A DNA stretch of 64,000 nt from Nostoc piscinale CENA21 (GCF_001298445.1 NZ_CP012036.1:5703524-5767523); one strand, 5' to 3'. Positions 1 to 9,168 are shown, counted from the stretch's first letter. Numbers and translations: made by a program. Notes: generated from the sequence alone by a model not told the origin.

Positions 1-34
1 TAAACTGATAGTAATTACTTTTATTATCAGTTTA
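1..34. repeat. 10-bp inverted repeat (hairpin)
   Basis: TAAACTGATA at 1-10 is the exact reverse complement of 25-34, with a 14-base AT-rich loop. It lies just upstream of the small gene at 41. It could be the terminator of a gene left of the window or an operator; the sequence does not decide. Confidence 0.5.
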
Positions 35-40
35 TATAAA

Positions 41-263
41 ATGGACAAGTATTGTATTTGTTGGCGAAGAAAAAATTCTAGTAAAGACGCATCACCCTTA
101 ATTTTCAATCATCCAAATTCTAGACAAGAAGCAATGATAAGAGGTGATTATGGGGAGATGGAATTATGGGATAACCTAACTGCTGCTCAAGCAGAAGTAA
201 AAAAAATTGAACCACAGATATCCCAATCTTTTCTTTTGGGTAAAAGAACCAAATGTCAAATAA
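41..263 (+). CDS. Small hypothetical protein, frameshifted in an A8 run
   Basis: The frame from ATG 41 runs through an A8 tract (199-206). Read as is, it ends at 304 and overlaps the next gene by about 50 bases. If one A is dropped, it ends at 263 in the peptide HRYPNLFFWVKEPNVK and overlaps the next start by only about 10 bases, which is a more natural gene (73 aa). I do not recognise the family. The pattern 'GELWDNLTAAQAEVKKLNxRYP' with a charged helix then an aromatic strand suggests a small accessory protein co-transcribed with the gene at 253. The same extra-A pattern recurs across this element. Confidence 0.4.
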
Positions 264-495
264 TCATCCCTACAAAATTATTCCTGATAGAGTTATCAAA
301 TTAGCAGAAAACCAGATTTTTGTATTTGGCAGTAACACAGAAGGAAGACATGGTGCTGGAAGTGCTTTATTTGCGCGACAGTACTGCAATGCAGAATACG
401 GTAATCCCCAAGGACGACAAAGACAATCCTGGGCGATGGCTACGCCCTGTTTAGCGATAGCTTCGCTCTCTTCTCTTCGAGACGCTACGCGTTAG
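253..495 (+). pseudogene. Truncated phage-type macro-like (A1S_2505-like) protein
   Basis: The first ~60 codons encode a motif typical of small phage-associated macro-like proteins: IFVFGSNTEGRHGAGSA at about residues 22-38, followed by a Tyr/Gly/Gln-rich stretch (YGNPQGRQRQSWAMATP). The family normally runs to about 130-160 aa. Here the homologous part stops near base 450, where the reading frame enters a Nostocales palindromic repeat (GCGATGGCTACGCC...), and the last ~20 codons are repeat-derived (SLSSLRDATR). It therefore looks like a gene cut off by repeat insertion. The real function of the family is not established. Confidence 0.55.
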
Positions 496-600
496 CGGAG
501 CTTTCACTTTAGCGATACGCCGCAGGCATTTCATCTTATTCGGGTATCTCGGTGGCTACCCCATAACCCCATAACGTGAGCTAAAAGCCCATTTTTTCAT
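430..600. repeat. Nostocales short palindromic repeat cluster
   Basis: Dense short GC-rich palindromes such as GCGATGGCTACGCC, GATAGCTTCGCTCTC, GAGACGCTACGCGTTAGCG and GCGATACGCCGCAGGC stand out from the AT-rich surroundings. These units are typical of interspersed repeats in Nostoc/Anabaena/Calothrix genomes. A related cluster is at 49970-50060. The repeat truncates the macro-like gene to its left. No gene is seen from 500 to 600. Confidence 0.65.
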
Positions 601-1281
601 TCAAGTCACATGGCTAGCTGTATGTGATGCTTCGATCAAAGGTTTGGCAACCTTTAACACAGCTTGTACCAAACTAGAAGGGGCTTTTTCTGGGGAACCA
701 ACGCCAAAAGGAGGAGCTGGATTATACTCCAACATCAACTCAATAAATTTGGCTGTATAGTCTCCACACAACATAGCCGCGATAGTTAAAGCAAAATCAA
801 TTCCTGCTGTTACGCCTCCACCTGTGATTCGGTTACTGTCTACTACTACTCTTTCGTTACTTACTTCTACACCCATTAATCTTAGCTGCTCTTGAAACGC
901 CCAATGACAAGCTGCACGGTATCCTTTGAGTAATCCCGCAGCTGCCAAGATTAAAGAACCAGTACACACAGCAGTCACATACTTAGCGGACTGTGCTTGC
1001 TTTTGCAAAAAAGCTAACATTTGGGCATCCTGCATCATTTCTACAGCCCCAAAAACACCGCCAGGAACACACAATACATCAAGTTGCGGACATTCATCAA
1101 AGGTAGTAGTCGGTAAAATCGTGAGTCCGCCATTACTCACAATCGGTTGGAGCGTTTTCCACAATAGCAAAACTTGAGTATTGGGCATAGATGCAAACAC
1201 TTGATGTGGCCCAGTAATGTCTAGTTGGGTCATATCAGGATAAATGACTAAACCAATTATATGTTGAGGCATCGTTTCCAT
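601..1281 (-). CDS. inhA: DJ-1/PfpI family protein, isonitrile hydratase-like
   Basis: The 226-aa protein has the length and layout of isonitrile (isocyanide) hydratases, DJ-1/PfpI enzymes that hydrate isonitriles to N-formamides. Visible signatures are DITGPHQVFASMP near residue 21, the nucleophile elbow AVCTGSLILAAAGLL around 103-117 with the catalytic Cys, and GGGVTAGIDFALT around 153-165. All match this subgroup better than plain proteases or glyoxalases. It is transcribed away from the LuxR-type regulator at 1370 across a roughly 90-base gap, so that regulator may control it. Two Met codons (1281 and 1272) could serve as start. The subgroup call rests on motif recall; a general DJ-1/PfpI assignment is certain. 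Confidence 0.8.
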   Translation of the reverse strand: METMPQHIIGLVIYPDMTQLDITGPHQVFASMPNTQVLLLWKTLQPIVSNGGLTILPTTTFDECPQLDVLCVPGGVFGAVEMMQDAQMLAFLQKQAQSAKYVTAVCTGSLILAAAGLLKGYRAACHWAFQEQLRLMGVEVSNERVVVDSNRITGGGVTAGIDFALTIAAMLCGDYTAKFIELMLEYNPAPPFGVGSPEKAPSSLVQAVLKVAKPLIEASHTASHVT

Positions 1282-1369
1282 ACTTCAATTCCAGTCCCGG
1301 TAATGATTACAGTTATCGTAGAATTGAATATGTTGGCTGCCAATTACCCAGTTGAGTACATTTTGGCTC

Positions 1370-2092
1370 ATGTCTGTTACTTTACCAACATTGATTCAAA
1401 AAGTCACAAATGCTTCATCAGTGAACCAACTATGTGGACATTATATGGATGCAGCAGGAGAGTTGTTTGGCAGTCAACATTGGGGTATTTATATACATGA
1501 CTGGGCCGGACAACAAGGTACTATTCATCTCCAAGGCTTACCAGATAGTTTTATTGATTATTACTCTAAGGTTGGTGCAGCTTTAGATAAAGTGATGGAG
1601 TATGTTGTTTGCCATCATGCACCCGCCCACGAACAAATTATTTTCACGGAAGCTACTTGGAAGCAAAGTGAACTGTATCAAATTGGTTGTGGCAAAATAT
1701 ATGACCACGAACATATTATGACTGGCCCGATTGTTGGAGAAGGAAGGTTAATTGGTACAGTTCAATTTGCCCGCACCAGTGGAAATCCAGCATATAATAC
1801 GCAAGACTTGTTGCAATTGAGTGCCATCTGCGCCCATCTTTCTGCCAAATTAGCACTTTTACGCTCCCAACACGAGTTATTTGTGCCCAAACCGAAAATT
1901 TCTTTAACACCACGAGAATTGCAAATGGCTGCTTTGGTAGCCAAAGGTCTGACAAATGCAGAAATTGCCGCCGAGTTATGGATTAGTCAAAATACGGTCA
2001 AGCAGACTTTAAAACGTATTTTTCGGAAGCTGGATGTATCTGCAAGAGCGGAAATGGTTGCACGGCTGCAATTAAGTAGGGTGTGCCATTAA
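1370..2092 (+). CDS. GAF-like/LuxR-type transcriptional regulator
   Basis: The C-terminal ~65 residues form a LuxR/GerE helix-turn-helix: LTPRELQMAALVAKGLTNAE, then IAAELWISQNTVKQTLKRIF and KLDVSARAEM. The N-terminal ~160 residues look like a GAF-type sensory domain, with HWGIYIHDW and a conserved stretch GPIVGEGRLIGTVQFAR. I chose ATG 1370; a TTG at 1352 is also in frame but weaker. The gene is divergent from the DJ-1-like gene at 601-1281, so it probably regulates that gene and itself. The ligand is unknown. Confidence 0.8.
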   Translation: MSVTLPTLIQKVTNASSVNQLCGHYMDAAGELFGSQHWGIYIHDWAGQQGTIHLQGLPDSFIDYYSKVGAALDKVMEYVVCHHAPAHEQIIFTEATWKQSELYQIGCGKIYDHEHIMTGPIVGEGRLIGTVQFARTSGNPAYNTQDLLQLSAICAHLSAKLALLRSQHELFVPKPKISLTPRELQMAALVAKGLTNAEIAAELWISQNTVKQTLKRIFRKLDVSARAEMVARLQLSRVCH

Positions 2093-2221
2093 CAACTGGA
2101 CTTTAGAGCACTTGCGCTTCCGCGCACCTGGAGGGGCAATCGCATCCTTGAGAAATTCCCTACTTGCATGAGCGATTTAGGAAAAATATTGAGTGTGAGA
2201 GTATTTTTCTAGATTTTGTGT

Positions 2222-2794
2222 CTAAGTACCACTAGCATCAATCAATACAGACAAAGCATTTCTGGCATATTGCGCTCCAATGGGATTTCCCTCAATCGTT
2301 GCCATTAAACTAGCTCCCCCAATTAAAAGCAAATACTGCTGTGAAAACGATTCCGGGTCACGCACACCTGCTTGGGATGCTAGCTGCATGATGTAAGTGC
2401 GGATACATTCTCTCAACTGAACTGAGACTTGATGAGCTGGATGAGAAGCATCAGCAATTTCTAAGACCGCATTGATAAATGGACAACCGCGAAAGTCAGG
2501 CAAAGCGTACCAACCCTGGAGAACATCAAAGGTTGCCAGTAAACGCTCTTTAGGAGTGTTTCCTCGATCTGCAACTGCATTTTCAAACCAACGTAACCAT
2601 TGAGCAGCACGATATTTCATCACTTCTTCAATTAGTTGGTCTTTGGAAGAAAACCATCGGTAAAGGGTTCTTTTTGCTACACCAGACGCGGCAATGACTT
2701 CATTTATTCCTACGTGTTGAATTCCCTTCTGATAAAACAGGAGAGAAGCGGTTTCTAAAATTTGTTGACGTGCAGCACTTGATTCAGTAGTCAT
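2222..2794 (-). CDS. TetR/AcrR family transcriptional regulator
   Basis: A 190-aa TetR protein. The N-terminal HTH reads RQQILETASLLFYQKGIQHV followed by INEVIAASGVAKRTLYRWF. The C-terminal ligand domain includes GCPFINAVLEIAD, common in the AcrR/YxaF-like branch. The frame opens upstream, but ATG at 2794 is the proper start because the HTH begins 8 residues later and two palindromic operators lie just upstream (2803-2865). It is divergent from the AhpD-like gene at 2894, which it most likely represses. Confidence 0.85.
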   Translation of the reverse strand: MTTESSAARQQILETASLLFYQKGIQHVGINEVIAASGVAKRTLYRWFSSKDQLIEEVMKYRAAQWLRWFENAVADRGNTPKERLLATFDVLQGWYALPDFRGCPFINAVLEIADASHPAHQVSVQLRECIRTYIMQLASQAGVRDPESFSQQYLLLIGGASLMATIEGNPIGAQYARNALSVLIDASGT

Positions 2795-2802
2795 AAATTT
2801 AG

Positions 2803-2865
2803 GTAGACAACTTTGTCTCCATAGAGATATACTAGCACCTGTTCTCAGTAGACAATCTTGTCTAC
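2803..2865. promoter_or_regulatory. Two palindromic TetR-type operators
   Basis: GTAGACAATCTTGTCTAC at 2848-2865 is a perfect 18-bp palindrome. A near copy, GTAGACAACTTTGTCTCC, lies at 2803-2820. Both sit in the divergent region between the TetR gene (start 2794) and the AhpD-like gene (start 2894). Palindromes of about 15-18 bp in this position are the usual TetR arrangement, so autoregulation and repression of the AhpD-like gene are likely. Confidence 0.75.
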
Positions 2866-2893
2866 TTGGGAGGTGATTAAGAGGAGTAAAGTA

Positions 2894-3454
2894 ATGGATT
2901 TTACGATTTATACCATTGAAACTGCAAAAGAAGCCTCGAAAAAAGCTCTGCTCCATGCTAAAGAGACATTTGGTTTGATTCCAAATCTAGAGGGGATTCT
3001 TGCGGAATCTCCCGCCACCTTGAAGGGAGGCATGGCATTGTGGGATTTATTTGAAACAACCAGTTTTACGCCTATCGAACAACAGGTCATCTATCTGACT
3101 GCTAATTACGAACATGACTGTCGCTACTGCATGGCAGCTCATTCAGGTTTAGCAAAAATGATTGGGATGACTCCCGAAGACATTGAAGCTCTGCGTCACG
3201 GGCAACCTTTAGCAGATCAGAATTTACAGGCCTTGCGGCTGTTTACTAAGCGGATGATTGAGGCGCGAGGTTGGGTGAGTGAGCCAGAAATTGAAGAGTT
3301 CCTAGCAGCAGGTTACACGAAGCAGCAGGTTTTGGAAGTTATTTTAGGAATTGCTGTAAAAATTATCCACAACTACACTAACCACATTGCTAAAACTCCT
3401 TTAGATAAGGCTTTTCAACCTTACGTTTGGTCAAAACCTGCGCCAGTTTCTTAA
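2894..3454 (+). CDS. Carboxymuconolactone decarboxylase/AhpD-like protein
   Basis: A 186-aa all-helical protein of the CMD/AhpD superfamily. The redox motif CRYCMAAHSG (Cys-x2-Cys-x4-His) is at about residues 76-85. It is preceded by a helix with FTPIEQQVIYL and followed by MTPEDIEALRHGQPL, as in AhpD-type peroxidase partners. GAGGAG at 2881-2886 is a good ribosome site for ATG 2894. It sits under the two TetR operators, which suggests induction by a small toxic compound or oxidative stress. The physiological substrate cannot be told from sequence. Confidence 0.8.
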   Translation: MDFTIYTIETAKEASKKALLHAKETFGLIPNLEGILAESPATLKGGMALWDLFETTSFTPIEQQVIYLTANYEHDCRYCMAAHSGLAKMIGMTPEDIEALRHGQPLADQNLQALRLFTKRMIEARGWVSEPEIEEFLAAGYTKQQVLEVILGIAVKIIHNYTNHIAKTPLDKAFQPYVWSKPAPVS

Positions 3455-3638
3455 TCAGAGCAGATTTTGAGAGTGCGGACTGTCAAAGTTCTCTAGTCCT
3501 GAGTTCGAGATGATTGGCAGCCGCTCAACAAAATGTTTTTTTTAATTTTGAACTTACTTGCTCAAAAGCTTGATTGACAAGAGTTTCAGCAGCCAATGTA
3601 GTGTACATTTGTTGCGTAGATGTGATTGCGCTTTTTAG

Positions 3639-5120
3639 TTAAATAATTTCAAACGGGCTTCGGAAAGCATTAATTACTTTATCAAGTTCCTGGGCGATCG
3701 CTAATAACTCCATCTCACGCCACCGTTTGCCAACAACTTGCATTCCAATCGGTAGACCATTCTGAGTGTGTCCAATTGGAATCACTACCGCAGGATGTCC
3801 ACTCAGATTAAATGGCATAGTGTAAGCTCCGTTTGCCACTGCATGAGGGTAGGGTCGGCCATCAATCTCAATAGCACTCCAAGCAGGACGATGGGTAAAG
3901 GCAGGGGTGGCAGCAACAGGAGTGAGCCACGCATCCCAAGGTTCTAATGCCTCATCCATTTGGGTAGTGAAGCGATCGCGCTCGGTAAGTACCTCAAAAT
4001 ATCCTTTCAGACGCGGGTTCAACAGGTCTGGTAGAAGGCGGCTAAAATCCCCCAATTTGCGGAGTTCTTTTTCCCCTTGGGTAGCGGTGCGAAAAATCTG
4101 CTGCCAACTGCGACGCAAGTTATATCGATCTACGGGTTGAGCGTAAATGTTGATGTATGCAGCCATCCGCCCGTAGAGGTTCAGTGTTTTTGATAGGTCA
4201 AAATTTTTAGGAAGCCAGCGTTCAATTTGGACACCTGCTTGAGTCAGGGTTTGTGCGATCGCACTCATCGCCACTCGAATTTCAGACGCAACAGGAACCT
4301 CTACCCATTCATCGAGCCAAGCAATTTTGAGATTCTGTAAAGACTTACCAGAAGGATTATCAAGCGGAATTGGCGGCACATCAGGACGGCGAATATCAGA
4401 ACCTGCAATTAATGAGAAGCACAGCCGGATATCTTCGAGCGATCGCGCAAAACAACCCACTGTCATCATTTGCCGAAGACACACTGGCATTCCAGGCACT
4501 TCTGGAATTTGCCCTGCTGTAGAAATGCGGCGATCCGTAGGCTTCAAACCATACACACCGCAGAAATGAGCAGGCTGACGCACTGAACCCGCAATATCGT
4601 TGCCTAAATCCAATGACGATAACCCTGCTGCCACAGCCGCAGCACTCCCCCCAGAACTCCCGCCAGCAGTGTAGTCAAGATTCCAAGGATTATTGACTTG
4701 TGGAAACAGAGAATTCGTACTTTGGTAATCGCCAGCCAGTTCCGCCATGTTTGTTTTTCCCAGGATGACTGCTCCTGCTGTCCGAAGTCTGGCAACGACG
4801 GTGGCATCTTGTTGAGGTACGTAGTCTTTGAGAGGAATGTAGCCTGCGGTGGTCAACAACCCTGCGGTTTCAAAAATGTCTTTAATCGTGATGGGAACGC
4901 CATGTAAAGCACCCCAGTTTTCGCCTTTAGCTAAAGCCTCATCAGCCAGCCTTGCCCTAAGATAAGCATTTTCCTCATCCAGCGTGCAAATGGCATTCAA
5001 CTTCGAGTTGTGTTTGGCGATTTGAGCCAAGTAAGCATTGAGAACTTCAACGGCAGAAACTTCGCGATTGCGAATCATTCGCGCCAGCTGATGGGCAGGA
5101 GCAAACGTCAGGCTACTCAT
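3639..5120 (-). CDS. Amidase (amidase-signature family)
   Basis: A 493-aa amidase-signature hydrolase. The catalytic Ser-cisSer-Lys elements are visible: Lys in GVPITIKDIFETAG, and the glycine/serine-rich stretch YTAGGSSGGSAAAVAAGLSS with the Ser nucleophile in DIAGSVRQPA just after it. It hydrolyses an amide, substrate unknown; the family includes fatty-acid amide hydrolases, nicotinamidase-like and GatA-type enzymes. Nothing indicates GatA, since no gatB or gatC is nearby. The frame extends to a GTG at 5162, but ATG 5120 is preferred because the conserved domain begins at once. It is divergent from the TetR gene at 5193, with an operator between. Confidence 0.88.
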   Translation of the reverse strand: MSSLTFAPAHQLARMIRNREVSAVEVLNAYLAQIAKHNSKLNAICTLDEENAYLRARLADEALAKGENWGALHGVPITIKDIFETAGLLTTAGYIPLKDYVPQQDATVVARLRTAGAVILGKTNMAELAGDYQSTNSLFPQVNNPWNLDYTAGGSSGGSAAAVAAGLSSLDLGNDIAGSVRQPAHFCGVYGLKPTDRRISTAGQIPEVPGMPVCLRQMMTVGCFARSLEDIRLCFSLIAGSDIRRPDVPPIPLDNPSGKSLQNLKIAWLDEWVEVPVASEIRVAMSAIAQTLTQAGVQIERWLPKNFDLSKTLNLYGRMAAYINIYAQPVDRYNLRRSWQQIFRTATQGEKELRKLGDFSRLLPDLLNPRLKGYFEVLTERDRFTTQMDEALEPWDAWLTPVAATPAFTHRPAWSAIEIDGRPYPHAVANGAYTMPFNLSGHPAVVIPIGHTQNGLPIGMQVVGKRWREMELLAIAQELDKVINAFRSPFEII

Positions 5121-5164
5121 AGGCGTAGACAGGTAGTTCTTGATAAAGTTAATTATATTCACTT

Positions 5165-5185
5165 TTAGTTAATTGCATTAACTAA
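5165..5185. promoter_or_regulatory. Palindromic operator between amidase and tetR
   Basis: TTAGTTAAT-TGC-ATTAACTAA is a perfect 9+9 inverted repeat with a 3-base centre. It lies 8 bases before the ATG of the TetR gene (5193) and upstream of the amidase start (5120). The TTAGT-containing palindrome and position suit a TetR operator that controls both divergent genes. Confidence 0.7.
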
Positions 5186-5192
5186 ATTCTTT

Positions 5193-5786
5193 ATGGGTCG
5201 TCCAGTCAAAGAAAAGTCCTTGACGCAGCAGGATGTAATTAATGCTGCGATCGCCTGTCTCGATCAAGAAGGGGAAGCGGCTTTAGGTGTGAATCGGGTT
5301 GCAAGGGAATTGGGTATTAAGCCTCCTGCGATTTACAAGCATCTAGATGGCAATGTAGCTTTGCGACGGGCAGTTGCACTCACCATTTGGCAGCAATATA
5401 TTGAATGGTCTCGTCAACAAACCAACGGATTGGAAGATCCCCAAGCATTACTACGGGCAGGGGGAAGTGCAACGCGGGACTTTGCGCGCTCTTACCCCCA
5501 CCGCTATCGAGTTATGACCCAATTTCAACTCAATCTGCAAGATCCAGAAACTGCCCCACTAATTCAAGAAGTCTTCCGCTTCCTCAAACGTGTGCTGCAA
5601 TCCTACAATCTCAGCGAAACAAAATTAATTGATGCAATGCGAATGGTTAACGCAGCAATTACTGGTTTTATCACGATCGAACAGGCTGGATTAATGACAT
5701 TAGAACGTTCTACTGATGCTAGTTATGAGGTGATGATAGACGCGTTAGTAGTTGCAATCCAACATATTCAAAAAGTTGACTCATGA
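5193..5786 (+). CDS. TetR family regulator (TetR_C-like)
   Basis: A 197-aa protein with an N-terminal HTH: GRPVKEKSLTQQDVINAAIA, then GVNRVARELGIKPPAIYKHL. It has the classic TetR order, with Tyr-Lys-His at the recognition helix end. The remaining ~130 residues are a helical ligand/dimer domain of the WHG-type seen in many tetR neighbours of hydrolases. Its start lies just beyond a perfect palindrome (5165-5185), so it very probably represses itself and the divergent amidase. Confidence 0.85.
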   Translation: MGRPVKEKSLTQQDVINAAIACLDQEGEAALGVNRVARELGIKPPAIYKHLDGNVALRRAVALTIWQQYIEWSRQQTNGLEDPQALLRAGGSATRDFARSYPHRYRVMTQFQLNLQDPETAPLIQEVFRFLKRVLQSYNLSETKLIDAMRMVNAAITGFITIEQAGLMTLERSTDASYEVMIDALVVAIQHIQKVDS

Positions 5787-5949
5787 TGTATAACGACCGA
5801 GTTGAACTGACATTGAATTGTTTTTGCTGGCTAGCTTAACAACTCAACTCGATGATCTTTGCGATCGCCCCACCAACTATGTCAATACAAAACCCTCACT
5901 AATAAATTTCAAAACTGATTAAAGCTAATCGCTTTTACCAAATTATCTC

Positions 5950-6528
5950 TTAGTTCTTCCTTTGGACAAGATAGCCTTGGCGGTAATCACTCTTTTTTAA
6001 TTTGGAAGCTTGACGTGCAGACCACTGACGCATAGGAGTAACTTTCTCTACATGAAGTAGCTTCTTGCGATAAGTATTATTATCTGTCAGTTGGGCGATC
6101 GCACCAGCAATAAATCGAGCGCAGCGTTCTGGCTGAGATGAGACTTGTTCTTCTGCAAACCGGATAACCAGCCAGTTTGCATCAACAAAACACTTGTTTC
6201 TATAGTCATCCTCGCCGATACAGTGAGTGGGCTTGCCAGTTGCAAATGAGATAGGTTCATCAACCTCCAAATCTATGTGTAAGCCAGTATTTGGTTCAAT
6301 CAACAGAAAATCAGCCGTAAATGGTAGCCGATGCCCCAGTGGAAGCATCATCTGCTGAGGAGAAACAATTTCACCAAAATAATGTTTGAGAACATTTTCA
6401 AACAGTTCCTCACTTGCCCCAATTGGTGCATCTCCTTGCCCAGACGGAAAAACTAAAGGGGTAAACTGTTTTTTGTCTTTAACTAACTCTGGAATAACAA
6501 CGATTGGATATTCCGGTGTTTTGGCCAT
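5950..6528 (-). CDS. Putative PD-(D/E)XK/DUF559-type nuclease-like protein
   Basis: A 192-aa protein with a compact core: TADFLLIEPNTGLHIDLEVD, then EDDYRNKCFVDANWLVIRFA. The order Asp...Asp-x-Glu, then D-x-x-RN-x-x-F, then W-x-VIRF-x-E-x-QV resembles the Vsr/DUF559 branch of the PD-(D/E)XK nuclease fold. ATG 6528 is chosen over an upstream Met at 6570 because the conserved part starts soon after and the extra residues (VLIFQVFRF) look non-coding. It is transcribed away from the AAA ATPase gene at 6728. No partner methylase is adjacent, so a restriction role is not claimed. Confidence 0.55.
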   Translation of the reverse strand: MAKTPEYPIVVIPELVKDKKQFTPLVFPSGQGDAPIGASEELFENVLKHYFGEIVSPQQMMLPLGHRLPFTADFLLIEPNTGLHIDLEVDEPISFATGKPTHCIGEDDYRNKCFVDANWLVIRFAEEQVSSQPERCARFIAGAIAQLTDNNTYRKKLLHVEKVTPMRQWSARQASKLKKSDYRQGYLVQRKN

Positions 6529-6630
6529 AACTGAAAATCGAAAAACTTGGAAAATCAGAACTCTTGGCAATTATCTAAATTCATAACACCATTACACAAT
6601 CAACAAAATACTGAAAAGAAACCAACTTTT

Positions 6631-6659
6631 TTCTAATTTTTTGGATTTATAAATTAGAA
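6631..6659. repeat. 9-bp inverted repeat in the divergent intergenic region
   Basis: TTCTAATTT at 6631-6639 pairs with AAATTAGAA at 6651-6659. It lies between the minus-strand nuclease-like gene and the plus-strand AAA ATPase, so it may be an operator for the divergent pair. Confidence 0.35.
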
Positions 6660-6727
6660 AATTATCAGTTATCGTACAGCATCTCTTCTAGATAAGATTG
6701 CTTCTGATTACGCTACAAGCAACTAAG

Positions 6728-8366
6728 ATGAAGTCTAGCTTTGAGTATCTAGAAGACCTGCTTGCGGACAATTATCCAATCATCGCCTGTGAATCCCCTC
6801 TCCAAGAACGCCACCGCTTCCTCACTCGTATTACTACTTCCTGTCAGCAAGCAGGCAGAAAAGTCTATATATGGAATTTAAGCGAGGACAGTATTAAAGA
6901 ATTAGCCGTCAGCACCGAAAATAATCTTATTTTTCAAGAATTTGAGGACTATAAACCTTCCATCAAACAAAATACAGAAGACTATTTTCAAGTACTCAAT
7001 TTTTGGAGGGTTTATTCTGGCACTGGAGTACTAATCATTGAGAATATTTTTCCTTGGTTAAAAGAAAGCATAACTAAAGATACTGAATTTCTTCTTTTAT
7101 CAGAATGGATTAAGTCGTCGCTAGTTAATCTAAAATTTCATACAAACAATAGTGATAAGACTACCATATTACTAGGAGCCAATGCCGAGATAGCAAGCGA
7201 GATAGCGGCAGAAATACCCCTTTGGAGTCAAGAATTACCAGATACACAAGAAATAATTGCTAGTTTAATTAGCAGTAATTTATTTCCTTTAATTTATACT
7301 GAACAAGACTATTTAGAAATTGCTAACGCTAGTGCTGGGTTGTATATTTCTGATATTATTTATTGCCTAACCGATATTAGAAAAAAGCATGACTTAGGAA
7401 ATTCCAGTGAGATAGCAAAGCTTCTACTAGCAAAAAAAAATTCAACTGCTCAACCGCTTGTATGACATCGAATTCTTACCTCCACCAAAAGTCCAACTTG
7501 GTGGGTTAGAACTCATGCAGCAGTCATTCAAAAAGTTCAAGCGATTGCTTACGCCGCGTGCTAAACAATACAATCTGCGCGTACCCAAGGGAATTATGCT
7601 TGTGGGGCCACCAGGGACGGGAAAATCACACTCAGCAAAAGCCTGTTCCCAGAATATGGGTATTCCCCTCATCATGGTCGATTGGGGCAACTTTAGAAGT
7701 TTTGGCAACCAAGCAGAAATGAAACTCAAACGCTTGTTGCGACTGGCAGATAGGCTCAACCAAGTAATTTTGTACTTCGACGACTTTGATAAAGGCTTCG
7801 CCGGGGATGATGACCTCGCCAAACGGCTGGCTGGTCAGCTGTTGACGTGGATGCAAGAGCGCACGTCAGATGTACTGGTCATTGCGTCAGTTAACCGTAT
7901 GGAATGGCTGCCGCCCGAACTCACCCGTGCTGGACGGTTTGACTATTTATTTAAAGTAGACCTGCCCAATAATGGGGAAAGATATAGTATCTTCAAACTG
8001 CACGCTGCCCGGTTTGACAAACGCTTTCGCAATGGCGGCGACCCTTGGAGTGAAGAACAGTGGCGCAGAATTCTTAAAGCCACCAATCGGTGTGTAGGTG
8101 CAGAAATCCAGACAATTGTAGAACGCGCCGCTAGTACGATATTCTGCGAAACCATAACAGAAGATACCTACTCAGAAAGCCAACTCTCCACACTTGAACT
8201 AACAATCGAGGCATTACTAGAAGAACGCCGTCAGATTAACCCGCTTGCCATCCGCGAAGCCGATAGAGTCGAGTCGATGCGTAACAAAGCTGACCAACAA
8301 GCTTTACCTAGTAGTCCCCTAGACGAAAGCAAGTTTGCTGTTGGCAACATTGAGATTTTCAGCTAG
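6728..8366 (+). CDS. AAA+ ATPase, Ycf46-like, frameshifted in an A9 run
   Basis: Two frames (6728-7465 and 7458-8366) join into one 545-aa protein if one A is removed from the A9 run at 7432-7440, giving LLAKKIQLLNRLYDIEFLPP across the join. The N-terminal ~240 residues are a degenerate RecA-like domain. The C-terminal half is a full AAA+ module: Walker A GIMLVGPPGTGKSHSAKA, Walker B VILYFDDFDKGF, sensor LVIASVNRMEW and arginine finger LTRAGRFDYLF. This two-domain layout resembles Ycf46-type cyanobacterial ATPases. It opens the conjugation module and might remodel or power it, but that is inference. Whether a full-length protein is made depends on the A9 run. Confidence 0.75.
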
Positions 8367-8490
8367 CACACATCATAAATCAATTCAAAGTTTCATCATG
8401 TTTGGACGAAAGCAAATGTAACCAAAACATTTCAACTGTTCATAATGCTTGCCATTTCTAACCACTTTACTACCTTATTTAGCTAAAACT

Positions 8491-9057
8491 ATGGAAGTTA
8501 CAAGACAAACTGCTCAAACCAACATTCAAACTAAACAATCACAAAATTCAGAAAAAAGCCTATTTTACAAATTCATCAAATTTATCAAATTTGTTGGGCC
8601 AATTGCTGGTTTTACTGCTGCCCTCTCACCCCTACCGCTATACTTTTGGACTCGCCAGCCCCAGTATTTACCTATTGGTGCAACCTTTACCAGTAACAAT
8701 CAAACAGTTCAACTCGAATTAGCAGACGATAGAAAAGAATATGCCCACGGTCTAAAATTTCGTAATTCGATTCCTGAAAATCACGGAATGTTATTTGTCC
8801 TCAACAAACCTGAAAAAGTTAAACTTTGGATGAAGGATACGTATATTCCTTTAGATATGATATTCCTCCAAGATGGAGTTATCAAATCAATCGTAGAAGC
8901 AGCTCCCCCTTGCAAAACCAAAACCTGTCCTAAGTACGATTCAATCTATCCTGTTAATCAGGTTATTGAATTACCTGCTAACAGTACCAAAACCCTCAAT
9001 CTCAAAGTAGGCAAGAAACTTCAACTCGATTTCAATACAAATAAAACGCAGAATTAG
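8491..9057 (+). CDS. DUF192 family membrane-anchored protein
   Basis: A 188-aa protein with one N-terminal membrane segment (VGPIAGFTAALSPLPLYFW, about residues 35-53). This is followed by a DUF192 domain: LELADDRKEYAHGLKFRNSI, GMLFVL, LWMKDTYIPLDMIFLQDG, IVEAAPPCKTKTCPKYDS. The C-x4-C pair after the PP is typical. The DUF192 function is unknown; it is a small all-beta domain that is often exported. ATG 8491 is used; an upstream in-frame start at 8449 adds a segment with no support. It lies between the AAA ATPase and the pilin-like gene, so it may belong to the transfer module. Confidence 0.8.
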   Translation: MEVTRQTAQTNIQTKQSQNSEKSLFYKFIKFIKFVGPIAGFTAALSPLPLYFWTRQPQYLPIGATFTSNNQTVQLELADDRKEYAHGLKFRNSIPENHGMLFVLNKPEKVKLWMKDTYIPLDMIFLQDGVIKSIVEAAPPCKTKTCPKYDSIYPVNQVIELPANSTKTLNLKVGKKLQLDFNTNKTQN

Positions 9058-9125
9058 TTGACGGAGAGTTGATCCATCACAACAACCTAGCGGTAAACAA
9101 CCGTAATTACGCTACCTCATATATC

Positions 9126-9168
9126 AATGTTTGACCCCCGATATAGCTTATATCGGGGGTCAAACATT
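9126..9168. repeat. Perfect 20-bp palindrome with 3-base loop
   Basis: Positions 9126-9145 and 9149-9168 are exact reverse complements around GCT. The core is TTTGACCCCCGATATA. No T tract follows on either strand, which argues against a simple terminator. It lies in the 370-base gap between the DUF192 gene and the pilin-like gene; the rest of that gap shows only a weak small ORF at 9169. Confidence 0.7.

Noticed and set aside
5950..6528. Restriction-modification pair with a nearby methylase
   Set aside because: The nuclease-like protein has no methylase within 35 kb in a shared operon. Similarity to DUF559/Vsr-type proteins alone is not evidence of restriction.
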